Shown: positions 50,788-59,479 of the stretch, one piece after another
How positions within the stretch are numbered: the stretch's first letter is position 1
How the letters are laid out: each line of letters starts with the position of its first letter
NCBI GenBank assembly: GCA_964522215.1
Contig: CAZFVR010000005.1
Span: 1-64,000 of the forward strand
Length of the DNA stretch: 64,000 nucleotides
DNA from: CAG-390 sp964522215
Lineage (GTDB): Bacteria > Bacillota > Clostridia > Oscillospirales > CAG-272
Direction of reading: 5' to 3'
The notes under the pieces: generated by a model
Told to the model about the DNA's origin: nothing
The model's input: only the letters and a program-made list of their open reading frames with translations
The model's database searches: none
Made by a program: the position numbers and the translations under genes

Positions 50788-51555
50788 TTACACCTCGAAA
50801 CGGAGTTTGCGGCGGCGAATGAATACAGTCATCGGAATCAAAGCCGAGACGACCGCCCCCATAGCAAGCGTTATCACCGCAGTGTCGCTCTCGTCACCGG
50901 TGTAAGGCGATGTTTCCGCATAATTGCGAAGATAATCGAACACACTGCCGCCGGAGAATTTCCATTCGCCATCAATGCATTCCAATTCTATCGTATAAAT
51001 TTGATAATCATTGTATTCTTGAGGTTCGTAGCCACTTTCAAATATAAACATTGATCTTTGCGCTATCTGTACTTTTGCTTGATTTTGAGTAACAGATATA
51101 CTTTTTATACTATCTTTGTTGAGTAGAGAAGGAAGAATTAATGCCAGTTTGTACCACGTACCGTCTGCTCCTTGTCTTACGATCTCAACATCGGGACCAC
51201 CGGAAACATGAAAGTCTTCCGCCATGCGATCAGCAAGATCAGCGGTCATTACTTTTTTGTAGGCATCAAGTGTTTTGTCATATATATCACCGAGATCCTT
51301 ATCACCCAATATCATATATGTGTATTGCTTACCGCCTGCATACAGTTGACCTTTAGAATCGGATGCAAACGATACTTGCGGATATACGTACTGATGCTGG
51401 TTGACATCGTAAAAAATACTACAGTTTAAAAAATCATACCATAACTCTACAATTGTGTCCGCTTCAAGTTTCGAAACGCTTGACGCTGCGGATATCGAAA
51501 TAATTGAAAGCAGCAAATATGCTAATATACTAATGACTATAATGATTTTTTTCAT
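50788..51555 (-). CDS. Surface protein with SPXTG-like anchor
   Basis: This 255-aa protein has a signal peptide (MKKIIIVISILAYLLLSI, cleavage near ISAAS). One domain of about 180 residues contains YVYPQVSFASDSKGQLY and MAEDFHVSGGPDVEIVRQ. The C-terminus is SPYTGDESDTAV, a membrane helix and RRRKLRFEV. The SPXTG form is of the kind used by C. difficile-type class B sortases, so wall anchoring is likely. I do not recognise the domain. Its last 95 bp are practically identical to those of the frameshifted paralogue, so the duplication is recent or homogenised. It lies 13 nt after the C39-like gene. Confidence 0.75.
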   Translation of the reverse strand: MKKIIIVISILAYLLLSIISISAASSVSKLEADTIVELWYDFLNCSIFYDVNQHQYVYPQVSFASDSKGQLYAGGKQYTYMILGDKDLGDIYDKTLDAYKKVMTADLADRMAEDFHVSGGPDVEIVRQGADGTWYKLALILPSLLNKDSIKSISVTQNQAKVQIAQRSMFIFESGYEPQEYNDYQIYTIELECIDGEWKFSGGSVFDYLRNYAETSPYTGDESDTAVITLAMGAVVSALIPMTVFIRRRKLRFEV

Positions 51556-51568
51556 GCTTTATCCTCCT

Positions 51569-52486
51569 TTAGTAGACTCCGACATAAGCTTTAATCGAAT
51601 CGGATGAATCCAAATCACTGCATTTAACAAGATAGATTCCATAGCGATTATTGAGATAGGAACAGTCGGCAAACAAAAGCATACCGGAAACCGAATCATA
51701 TCCCAGAACGGTGATATAGTGACCACCGACATAATTACCGCCTATTGAAACGTACCTCGGAAATGTATATGTATTGACATGTGCAACGCAGGGATATCCG
51801 GCAACTATGCTGTTAATGGCATACGAGGTGGGTCTTTTGCTATCTTTGTATGTGTCTTTTTCTTCACTATTAAGCACATCGACTATCCAACCTCTAAGTC
51901 CACTATCACCAAACATTATCCTCGGTGCCAAAGTTTCCATATATGACATAATGCCGCCCGCAATATCGGGGTTGCCAAGCTTTTGCGCAAGCGCGGCATT
52001 GTTGAGCACAAGTGTGTTGTCGCTTGTTGTTGCGAGTGTCGTTGTCCCCGCCGCCGCTACCGTAATCTCACCCGACAGACCGTCCGTTACGGGGAACGGA
52101 AAGATATAGGTGGTCTTGCTGAGGTCTCGGTTTTGAAATACAACGGTGTAGACATCGCCCTCTTGCTCGTACAGGCGTTTTACATGCCCCTCGCGTTCGA
52201 TATCCTCGGCTGTTATCACCGAGGGAACGGTGGACATGTCAAGTACGGCATCCGCCATATCCTCGGGTGCAATATCCCCGGGGAGCTGCGGCAGTGTGAA
52301 CGGTATCTCATCCGATACCGTCAAGTCTTGGGAAGAAACACCCAAATCGGCAATATCCGATGCTGCTGCGGGCAGGCAAAGCGCCGCCGCGTTTAGCATC
52401 AATGCAAGTGCCGAAAGCATTGAAAGCCACTTGAGCTTGCGTGTTTGCGGGTGTTTTCCGGGTGGTCGTGTTTCGTTGTCTTTCAT
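51569..52486 (-). CDS. Secreted protein with C39-like C-terminal domain
   Basis: The ATG at 52486 is used because GGAGAAG lies before it. The 305-aa protein has a signal peptide with a basic start and the hydrophobic stretch LSMLSALALMLNAAALCLPA. A domain of about 130 residues follows, then a C39-like papain fold in its last 130 residues: PTSYAINSIVAGYPCVAHVN, then GGHYITVLGYD (candidate catalytic His), and LLFADCSYLNNRYG. The expected early catalytic Cys is not evident, so it may be non-catalytic. It is the second gene of the operon. Confidence 0.7.
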   Translation of the reverse strand: MKDNETRPPGKHPQTRKLKWLSMLSALALMLNAAALCLPAAASDIADLGVSSQDLTVSDEIPFTLPQLPGDIAPEDMADAVLDMSTVPSVITAEDIEREGHVKRLYEQEGDVYTVVFQNRDLSKTTYIFPFPVTDGLSGEITVAAAGTTTLATTSDNTLVLNNAALAQKLGNPDIAGGIMSYMETLAPRIMFGDSGLRGWIVDVLNSEEKDTYKDSKRPTSYAINSIVAGYPCVAHVNTYTFPRYVSIGGNYVGGHYITVLGYDSVSGMLLFADCSYLNNRYGIYLVKCSDLDSSDSIKAYVGVY

Positions 52487-52569
52487 GGTATCTTCTCCTT
52501 TATTTTTTATTTTTTGCTCTCGCCGTCCGTCTGCCGCGGCGCGGGCGTTTTTGCTCTTACAGCCAAAAT

Positions 52570-54531
52570 TCACAGCAACGGTTCGGTAAGCAGTGATTCG
52601 GTCTTATTATCGTACCTTGTAAAGCGGTAGCTTATATAGTTCTTTTTATGGAACATATCTATCATATCGTAGTAACGCGCGTGTGTGCGCCAGCCCTGAT
52701 CTACCGAGCCTTGACCGTATTTTACGATCTTTGAGTTGGGGTATATCTCGCGCAGGCGATCCACCTTGGCATCCGATATGCTGCAAGCCTCTATCCACAG
52801 CCGCTCAAGCAACGGCAAGTCGGTCAGCGGCTCGATATCAAAGATATCATAATTGTAGGAGATATTAAGATCCACCAGCTCGCGGCACTCGGCAAGCGGA
52901 GACAGATCGGATATTTTATTTACAAAAAGCTCAAGATAGTGCAGGTGCTTTAGCTGTGCGAGCGGCGTGAGGTCGCGTATGCGGTTATCTGCCAGTATCA
53001 GCACGCGCAGCTCGGGCAGATATTCACCTATGGGGGTAAGATCTGTTATTGCCTGATGACCGAGATCCAGCGCACGGAGCTTTGTGCAGTATTTAAGCAC
53101 TTCGATATCCTCGCTCGTCAGCCGCACATGCGTATAATCGTAAATCAGAACGGAAAACGCCACCGCGTTGGTTTTAAGCGACCACTTGCCGAGGTGGATG
53201 AGCCACACTATCTCGGTATCGGTATACTCGGAGCGCAGGGCGGCAAGGGCATCGTTATCCAGCCCGCAATCGCCCAGATCAAAGAGCTTTGGCGCACTCA
53301 TGAGGGATATCGCCATACGCACGTCATCGGTGGAGAACTCGCCTGCCCCCTCAAGCGAGACCTCGGCGGCATCGCGGGCAAAGCTTACGCCGCCAACGGT
53401 TATATCATATTCAAACACAATGGTGGGATGCGCCCCAAAAAGATCGATAAGCTTGCGCGGCTCGGTCTTGCTTCCGCGCAGATCCACCGTCCGCAGGGTG
53501 GGCAGGAGAGAGAGCCGCTCCGAAAGATCGGCGGGGAGCGCACGGCCGCTGAGGTCCAGCTCCTCGGCATCGTCACGCACCGGAACCCCGGATATCTCCA
53601 CCGTGCCGACCACCTGAAAGCTTACCTGCGGGTATAGCCGCTCAAGCTCGCGCTTTATCTCGATGGGCAGTGTGCGATCCCCCTCAAGGGTGACGGTGCG
53701 GAGCGCGGCAAAGGGTCGCAAAAGCTCCGGCAGTTCATCGGTCAGCACGGCCGTGTCGGGGATTTCTATCCGCTCCACGTCCTCGCGCAGGGTCATGCCG
53801 AACAGCTCGTGGGTCGTTACGGCCTTGATCTCCACCCCGGGGAAGCTGTGATGCAATGTGCGCCGCGCCTCCGCGCTGATGGGGTCACTCTCCGATAGTA
53901 CTATCCGCCGCAGCCTTGGAAAATACGCAAGGTTGGCGGCAAGCTCTATCATATTTACCGGAGCGGCCGTTGTGAGGTCAAGCTCCTCGCTGTCCTCGCG
54001 AAAGCGGATGCCGCACACGCACCGAGTGACCGCCATATCAAATTCTATATTCGGGAACAGCATTGAGAGCGCATCGCGCTCCTCATGCGGCAACGGATAT
54101 GCGGGGTCAAGCTCGACCCGGCGGCACTGCGGCAGGTAGGCCAGTGCCTCGCGCAGCTCGCGCGTGTCGTCAATATCAAGACCGACAAGCTCGACCTCTG
54201 TGGCTTCGCTCGCCACTTTGCGGCCGTAGAGCATCACGTATGTATCAAAGCGCAGCTCGACACCGGGGAGCGCAGCACGCAGGGCATCTGCCTCGGTAAC
54301 ATCTACGCGGTATGTGCCGAGATCGGCAAATTTAAGCCGCGGAAAGCGCCGCAGTGCCTCCACAAGCTCGGCGGTACTGCCCACCTCATCCCCCAGCACG
54401 GCCGCACCGCGGGAGTTTATATCAAGAGTTTGACCGTAAAAATCTATCTTTGATGATGATTCCGTTACCACCTGCAAGGCAAAAAACAACACAAACACTG
54501 CTGCCACAAGCAAAAAACATCTCTTTTTCAT
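52570..54531 (-). CDS. Secreted or membrane-anchored leucine-rich repeat protein with degenerate supra-repeats
   Basis: The ATG at 54531 follows GGAGGAG. The 653-aa protein has an N-terminal hydrophobic signal or anchor. Six tandem units of about 70 residues span 27-450. Each reads roughly G-x-V-x-D-A-x-E-V-x-L, then LP-x-L-R-x-V-x-L and ends in LYPxVxF. After that come four canonical LRRs of internalin type: LRALDLGHQAITDLTPIGEY, LRVLILADNRIRDLTPL, LHYLELFVNKISDLSPL and LVDLNISYNYDIFDIEPL. The C-terminal 80 residues are basic and aromatic-rich. It probably mediates protein or glycan contacts at the surface. It heads the operon, with its own promoter at 54714-54742. Confidence 0.82.
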   Translation of the reverse strand: MKKRCFLLVAAVFVLFFALQVVTESSSKIDFYGQTLDINSRGAAVLGDEVGSTAELVEALRRFPRLKFADLGTYRVDVTEADALRAALPGVELRFDTYVMLYGRKVASEATEVELVGLDIDDTRELREALAYLPQCRRVELDPAYPLPHEERDALSMLFPNIEFDMAVTRCVCGIRFREDSEELDLTTAAPVNMIELAANLAYFPRLRRIVLSESDPISAEARRTLHHSFPGVEIKAVTTHELFGMTLREDVERIEIPDTAVLTDELPELLRPFAALRTVTLEGDRTLPIEIKRELERLYPQVSFQVVGTVEISGVPVRDDAEELDLSGRALPADLSERLSLLPTLRTVDLRGSKTEPRKLIDLFGAHPTIVFEYDITVGGVSFARDAAEVSLEGAGEFSTDDVRMAISLMSAPKLFDLGDCGLDNDALAALRSEYTDTEIVWLIHLGKWSLKTNAVAFSVLIYDYTHVRLTSEDIEVLKYCTKLRALDLGHQAITDLTPIGEYLPELRVLILADNRIRDLTPLAQLKHLHYLELFVNKISDLSPLAECRELVDLNISYNYDIFDIEPLTDLPLLERLWIEACSISDAKVDRLREIYPNSKIVKYGQGSVDQGWRTHARYYDMIDMFHKKNYISYRFTRYDNKTESLLTEPLL

Positions 54532-54713
54532 TACGATCTCCTCTCCGCCGCCGCGCGACATGGATATAGCCGCTCTCCGAAAAAAATGGGTCGGGTGCTA
54601 TTTTGAACTTACAAATGCGCGGTTCGGCGTCAATTAGCTTGAATGTCGCCCCGCGCTGCTGCCGACCGATCCCATCGGTGTATTATGACTAAATATTAGT
54701 TTATTGTATATTT

Positions 54714-54742
54714 AGTATACCATGCTTATGCACAAATTGCAA
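54714..54742 (-). promoter_or_regulatory. Sigma-A promoter of the LRR surface operon
   Basis: On the minus strand TTGCAA (54737-54742) and TATACT (54714-54719) are separated by 17 bp, with a leader of about 175 nt. Nothing else is recognised between this promoter and the typA terminator (54743-55012). Confidence 0.8.
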
Positions 54743-55011
54743 TACCTTTTTTATCTTTATGAGCAAAAAATGTTATTTTTGCATGGGCGCACCGCGGTGC
54801 CGTGCCGAGGCGATGGATATCGCAGTTGTTTACCGCCGCAGGTAAAAGACGCGACTCTCGCCAAGCCCTCTCATGCGTGAGAAGCGACTCGGCGAATGAA
54901 ATTCGCCGTTTTGCAAGCAAAAATATCGTTTTTGCGGGTTTTACGGTGATCTATGACGGATGAGGAGGAGAAAACATAGCTTTCCGCCGCGCGGAGATCT
55001 TCCTTTCAAGC

Positions 55012-55048
55012 AAAAAGAACAGCAAGACCATCGTCCTACTGTTCTTTT
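55012..55048 (-). terminator. Terminator of typA
   Basis: The arms AAAAGAACAG and CTGTTCTTTT surround a 16-nt loop. On the minus strand it runs into TTTTTG, 22 bp after the typA stop. Confidence 0.82.
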
Positions 55049-55070
55049 ATATTGATATTCTATTCGGTCA

Positions 55071-56903
55071 TCAGCCCTTGCGGAGCTTAGCCTGTGCTTT
55101 AAGGCGCTGCTCGGTATTGAGGATGCGCTTGCGTATTCTTATTGACTTGGGCGTGACCTCGATCAGCTCGTCATCGCCGATAAACTCGATAGCCTCCTCA
55201 AGGCTAAAGATCACGGGCGGGGTGAGGATGAGCTTTTCATCCGCGCCTGCCGAACGAATGGCGGTGAGCTGTTTCTTTTTACAGGGGTTGAGGGTGATAT
55301 CCTCCATCTTGGGGCATTCGCCAACGACCTCGCCCTCGTAGACCGGCATGCCGGGGGATACGAACATACGGCCGCGATCCTGCGAGTTGTAGATGCCGTA
55401 GGAGGTCGTCTCGCCCGCCTCGCTGGCGACCAGCGAACCGGTAAAGCGCATGATGACATCGCCGCGGTAGGGCGCATAGCCATCAAAGATGGTATTGATG
55501 ATGCCCTCGCCGTGCGTGGCTGTCATAAACTCGGAGCGATAGCCAAACAAGCAGCGGGACGGAATAAGATATTCGATACGCATGCGCGAGCCGACAAGGT
55601 TCATCTCGATAAGGTCGCCCTTGCGCTGACCCAGCTTTTCAATGACCGAGCCCACATATTCCTCAGGCACGTCAAGCGTTACGCGCTCCATAGGCTCGCA
55701 CTTAACACCGTCGATCTCGCGGTAGAGCACGCGCGGGTTGGAGCAGCAAAGCTCGTAGCCCTCACGACGCATCGTCTCGATGAGGATGGAAAGATGCATC
55801 TCGCCGCGGCCGGCAACACAGAAGTTATCGGTGGTATCGCCATCGCTGACACGCAGGGAAACATCCTTGAGCAGCTCGCGGTAAAGGCGATCGCGGATCT
55901 GCCTTGAGGTGACGAACTTGCCCTCGCGCCCCGCAAACGGGCTGTCGTTGACAGAGATGGTCATCTCGATGGTGGGCTCGCTGATCTTAACGAAGTGCAA
56001 CGGCTCGGGGCGTGCAAGGGAGGTGATGGTATCACCGATGGTGATATCGGCGGCTCCCGAAAATGCAATTATATCGCCCATCTTGGCCTCGGCGACCGGC
56101 ACGCGCTGGAGACCGTCTATCTGATAGATGGAAACGATACGCACGCGCTTGGGTGCGCTGCCTGAATGGTAGTTGCAAACATATGCATCCTGGTTCTGCT
56201 TTATCGTTCCGCGCTCGATGCGGCCTATGCCGATGCGGCCGACATACTCGTTGTAGTCGATGGTGGAAACGAGCAGCTGAAGATCATCATCCGGGTCGCC
56301 CTCCGGCGCGGGGATATAATCAAGGATGGTATCAAACAGCGGGGTGAGGTCGCTGCCCTTTTCAAAGGGGGAGAGCGATGCCGTGCCGTCACGTCCCGAA
56401 CAGAAGATCATGGGGCTGTCAAGCTGTTCATCGGTGGCGTTGAGGTCCATCAACAGCTCAAGCACCTCCTCCTCTACCTCGTCAAGGCGGGCATCCGGCT
56501 TGTCTATCTTGTTTATAACAACGATAACGCGATGGTTCAGCTCAAGTGCGCGCTGAAGCACAAAGCGGGTCTGGGGCATGGGTCCCTCGGCGGCATCGAC
56601 CAGCAAAAGCACGCCGTTGACCATCTTAAGTACACGCTCCACCTCACCGCCGAAATCGGCGTGGCCGGGGGTATCTACGATGTTTATCTTAACATCCTTG
56701 TAATGAACGGCCGTGTTTTTGGACAGTATCGTTATACCGCGCTCGCGCTCGATATCACCGGAGTCCATAACGCGGGTAGCCATATCCTGATTTTCACGAA
56801 AAACGCCGCCCTGCTTCAGCATTTGGTCAACAAGCGTTGTTTTGCCGTGGTCAACGTGTGCGATGATGGCAATGTTTCTTAGATCTTCTCTTTTCATGTT
56901 CAT
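55071..56903 (-). CDS. typA: Translational GTPase TypA/BipA
   Basis: This 610-aa ribosome-binding GTPase assists late 50S assembly, stress growth and cold growth. The G-domain motifs are AHVDHGKTTL (G1), RGITILSKNT (G2), DTPGHADFGGE (G3) and NKIDKPDAR (G4). EF-G-like domains III and V and the BipA-specific C-terminal domain, including RCLFGYRSEFMTATHGEG, follow. The length is the usual 605-615. The start follows GGGAG. It has its own promoter, with a hairpin near the transcript start. Confidence 0.97.
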   Translation of the reverse strand: MNMKREDLRNIAIIAHVDHGKTTLVDQMLKQGGVFRENQDMATRVMDSGDIERERGITILSKNTAVHYKDVKINIVDTPGHADFGGEVERVLKMVNGVLLLVDAAEGPMPQTRFVLQRALELNHRVIVVINKIDKPDARLDEVEEEVLELLMDLNATDEQLDSPMIFCSGRDGTASLSPFEKGSDLTPLFDTILDYIPAPEGDPDDDLQLLVSTIDYNEYVGRIGIGRIERGTIKQNQDAYVCNYHSGSAPKRVRIVSIYQIDGLQRVPVAEAKMGDIIAFSGAADITIGDTITSLARPEPLHFVKISEPTIEMTISVNDSPFAGREGKFVTSRQIRDRLYRELLKDVSLRVSDGDTTDNFCVAGRGEMHLSILIETMRREGYELCCSNPRVLYREIDGVKCEPMERVTLDVPEEYVGSVIEKLGQRKGDLIEMNLVGSRMRIEYLIPSRCLFGYRSEFMTATHGEGIINTIFDGYAPYRGDVIMRFTGSLVASEAGETTSYGIYNSQDRGRMFVSPGMPVYEGEVVGECPKMEDITLNPCKKKQLTAIRSAGADEKLILTPPVIFSLEEAIEFIGDDELIEVTPKSIRIRKRILNTEQRLKAQAKLRKG

Positions 56904-56966
56904 GCGAACAGCTCCCTTGACGGTCGTTAAAGCTCCGCACGCGGCGGAAACGACTCAAAAATAACA

Positions 56967-56983
56967 GGCACTCGCCGAGTGCC
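56967..56983 (-). promoter_or_regulatory. Hairpin in the typA leader
   Basis: GGCACTCG-C-CGAGTGCC is a perfect dyad about 65 bp upstream of the start codon and close to the expected transcription start. On the minus strand TGTTATTTTTG follows. It may stabilise or attenuate the message. Confidence 0.6.
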
Positions 56984-57000
56984 AAAAAACATACTTTATT

Positions 57001-57029
57001 ATTATATCACTCTTTTTTATTAAATTAAA
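57001..57029 (-). promoter_or_regulatory. Likely sigma-A promoter of typA
   Basis: On the minus strand TATAAT (57001-57006) has a weak -35, TTTAAT (57024-57029), at 17 bp. The rest of 57030-57410 is AT-rich and holds no gene that I can see. Confidence 0.6.
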
Positions 57030-57410
57030 GTGGATGATTGAATAATATTTTGCCGATATAGAGCGGTTTTTTTGTATTTTTTGCCCATTCTTTTAGCAAC
57101 AAGCACAATTTTGAGCACAGGAGATACAGCATCCTGCCCAAAAAACGATGCAATGGGAGATCCCCTCAGAGATCCCGGGCTTTTTGCCGCGCTTTGAGAT
57201 CATAAATTTGTTTGATATACCTCTAATTTGATTTTAGATATTTCTCAAATTTTATTTTCAGCTTGAATTTGACGGCGTGCTTTTGATATCCGCAAGATAA
57301 GACAAAAGTCTGCAAAACTCGCCATGTATTTTAGATCCCGCTCGATGATTCACTCGCACAACTTTCGAGTTATACCTGAAATTAAAACGCTTCACTTTCA
57401 TCAAAGTTAG

Positions 57411-57442
57411 ATGAATGTATATAATTATTAAAATACATCCAT
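57411..57442 (+). promoter_or_regulatory. Inverted repeat upstream of the ArsR-type gene, possible operator
   Basis: ATGAATGTAT (57411-57420) and ATACATCCAT (57433-57442) pair at nine of ten positions, with 12 bp between. It is 31 bp upstream of the -35 of the regulator gene. A self-regulating role is inferred. Confidence 0.5.
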
Positions 57443-57473
57443 CTTACGTTAGATTAAAAAATCAAAAAAATAC

Positions 57474-57502
57474 TTGACAAATATCGGTTTATGTGATATA
57501 GT
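57474..57502 (+). promoter_or_regulatory. Sigma-A promoter of the ArsR-type gene
   Basis: TTGACA (57474-57479), a 17-bp spacer and TATAGT (57497-57502). Confidence 0.88.
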
Positions 57503-57556
57503 TCTAATATATGAAGTTACACGAATTTAAAAACTCACACCGAAAGGAGCGACACC

Positions 57557-58651
57557 ATGCGAACCGAGCTCTTACGCGAGCCAAATTTGATATTTGAGGT
57601 AACATTGCTGCTTTTTAACAGCAGAACAGGCGCATCCGCCCGTGAACTTAAGGAAACGATACAAAAAAAGTTTGCAATTGACCGAAATGTGCTTGACAGC
57701 TGCTTTGATGCCATAATTGAGATGTCAGAGTACGTTTGCAACAACGTACGAGCCGACGAGGAGCTTTTGGACTTTCTTTTTGGTCGTCATTCATCAATGC
57801 GGGGCTGTTTTGCCTTTTATTTGATACATGATGTGTGCCGCGACCCGGATGCTGACCTCTCGCGCGGGCTTTCGGCACTGCGTGAGCAATCAAAGGCTTT
57901 GTTTTTTGTAAACCTCTCCTCTCTTTTGGTAGCGGAATTCGCACCCGAGGATTACAATGGGGTGATAACGAACTACTCAGAGCTGTTTGCGTTTATTGAA
58001 TCCCTCCCCCTCCCTGCCGACGAAAAATTTGAGCTTTGCCGCCTTTATAATAATTTTGAAGAATACCGCGAGCTGCTTTGCGGTATAATTGAATCTGCCG
58101 CCAAGCTCTATATGCAGCGCTACGATCTTGTAAAGCATTACATCGGTTGGTTCTCCGCCGCGGTGGCAGAGCCGCTCTCGCAGCAGGGTGCCGCATACAT
58201 TGAAAAAAATTACGGCATCAAGATATCCGCCTCCGCGGACGAGATATACCTGCGCCCCTCTATTGCCATGTGCAGCGGCACGCGCTATCTGATGAGCTTT
58301 ACCTCCGAGCGAGTTACCGACTGCCTTTATGTTGGCGTGCTGTTTGAGCCATTGCGCGAGATAACGGATGTTTCGACAGTGGACGACCGCATTTGCCGCG
58401 CCCTGCGCACGATGGGGGACGACCGCAAATTTGAAATAATGAAGCTGCTCTGCGAGGGGCCGAGGTACGGCATGGAGCTTGCCTCCCTGCTGGAGCTGAG
58501 CACCGCCACCGTCTCGCACCACATGTCGCTTTTGCTTGAGGCGGGCTTTGTAACGATCAGGCGGGAATCCAACCGCGTGTACTATGAGCTTAACCGCAAA
58601 AAGGTACGCGACTTTTTAGACGAGCTTCGCATCTCTCTGCTCGGGCAATAA
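57557..58651 (+). CDS. ArsR-family regulator with large N-terminal domain
   Basis: This 364-aa protein has a C-terminal winged helix of the ArsR type from about residue 285: KFEIMKLLCEGPRYGMELAS, then LSTATVSHHMSLLLEAGFV and RRESNRVYYEL. The N-terminal 280 residues are helical with no recognised fold and could bind a ligand or oligomerise. Ordinary ArsR proteins have about 100-120 residues, so this is the long DUF5937-like arrangement; the exact subfamily is uncertain. The ribosome binding site is AAAGGAG. No metal-binding ELCVCDL motif is present. The HAD phosphatase gene follows after 64 bp. Confidence 0.8.
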   Translation: MRTELLREPNLIFEVTLLLFNSRTGASARELKETIQKKFAIDRNVLDSCFDAIIEMSEYVCNNVRADEELLDFLFGRHSSMRGCFAFYLIHDVCRDPDADLSRGLSALREQSKALFFVNLSSLLVAEFAPEDYNGVITNYSELFAFIESLPLPADEKFELCRLYNNFEEYRELLCGIIESAAKLYMQRYDLVKHYIGWFSAAVAEPLSQQGAAYIEKNYGIKISASADEIYLRPSIAMCSGTRYLMSFTSERVTDCLYVGVLFEPLREITDVSTVDDRICRALRTMGDDRKFEIMKLLCEGPRYGMELASLLELSTATVSHHMSLLLEAGFVTIRRESNRVYYELNRKKVRDFLDELRISLLGQ

Positions 58652-58715
58652 TGCCGCGCGGCTCGCAGACACGCAAAACCCCAAGCAAGACCACAAACAG
58701 GAGACTAAAATAAAA

Positions 58716-59378
58716 ATGGATAAGCTTCACCCCAAACTGATCATCTTTGACCTTGACGGCACACTGGCCGACACGGCCGATTCGATAAAGGAGGCCGCCG
58801 CACTCGCACTTGCCGAGCTTGGCTTTCCCGCACGCGACGAGGCACACATCCGCCGCTCTGTCGGCAACGGCGCACTAAAGCTTGCACTGCGCATACTGCC
58901 GGAGGACTCGCGCGACGATGATACTGTCCGGCGCATGCTTGATGCCTACGAGCGTCACTACAGCCGCACCTACACCCATGTGCGCGAGCTTTACCCCGAG
59001 ATGACAGAGACGATAGAGGAGCTGCACCGCCGCGGCTATCTTATGGCGGTTTTTTCAAACAAGCAGGACGAATATGTAAAGGAGCTTTGCCGCCTCCTGT
59101 TGCCCGAGGGGTATTTTTCCGCCGCCGAGGGACAGCTGGAGGGGAGGCCGATAAAGCCGGATCCCTACACGGCACTGGATATCTGCCGCCGACTGGGAGT
59201 CTCCCCCGCCGATGCCGTAATGGTCGGCGACGGAGAGACGGATGCGGAGCTGGCACTGCGCGGCGGGCTGACACCCGTAAGCGTCACATGGGGCTTCCGC
59301 ACACGCGAGCAGATAGCCGCCGCCGGCGGATATATCTTTGCCACCCACCCCGCCGAGCTGCTTGAGATATTTGAATGA
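58716..59378 (+). CDS. HAD-family phosphatase (phosphoglycolate phosphatase-like)
   Basis: This 220-aa protein has HAD motif I FDLDGTLADT with the nucleophile and acid Asp residues, motif II in AVFSNK, Lys in KPDPYTALD (motif III) and motif IV VMVGDGETDAELA. A helical cap lies between I and II, as in the subfamily IA of phosphoglycolate phosphatases and PpaX. The exact substrate is not readable from the sequence. The ribosome binding site is AGGAGA. Confidence 0.92.
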   Translation: MDKLHPKLIIFDLDGTLADTADSIKEAAALALAELGFPARDEAHIRRSVGNGALKLALRILPEDSRDDDTVRRMLDAYERHYSRTYTHVRELYPEMTETIEELHRRGYLMAVFSNKQDEYVKELCRLLLPEGYFSAAEGQLEGRPIKPDPYTALDICRRLGVSPADAVMVGDGETDAELALRGGLTPVSVTWGFRTREQIAAAGGYIFATHPAELLEIFE

Positions 59379-59479
59379 GACAGGGCCGTCACGCTTTGCG
59401 TGAGCGATGCTGTATGTGTTCACGCGCCACGGGCGCTTGTATATAATCCCGCGCACAAAGTGCACCAAGGAGGTACACC

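Noticed and set aside
54726..54920. 64-codon minus-strand frame between the LRR gene and typA
   Set aside because: It overlaps the LRR operon promoter and has no ribosome binding site.
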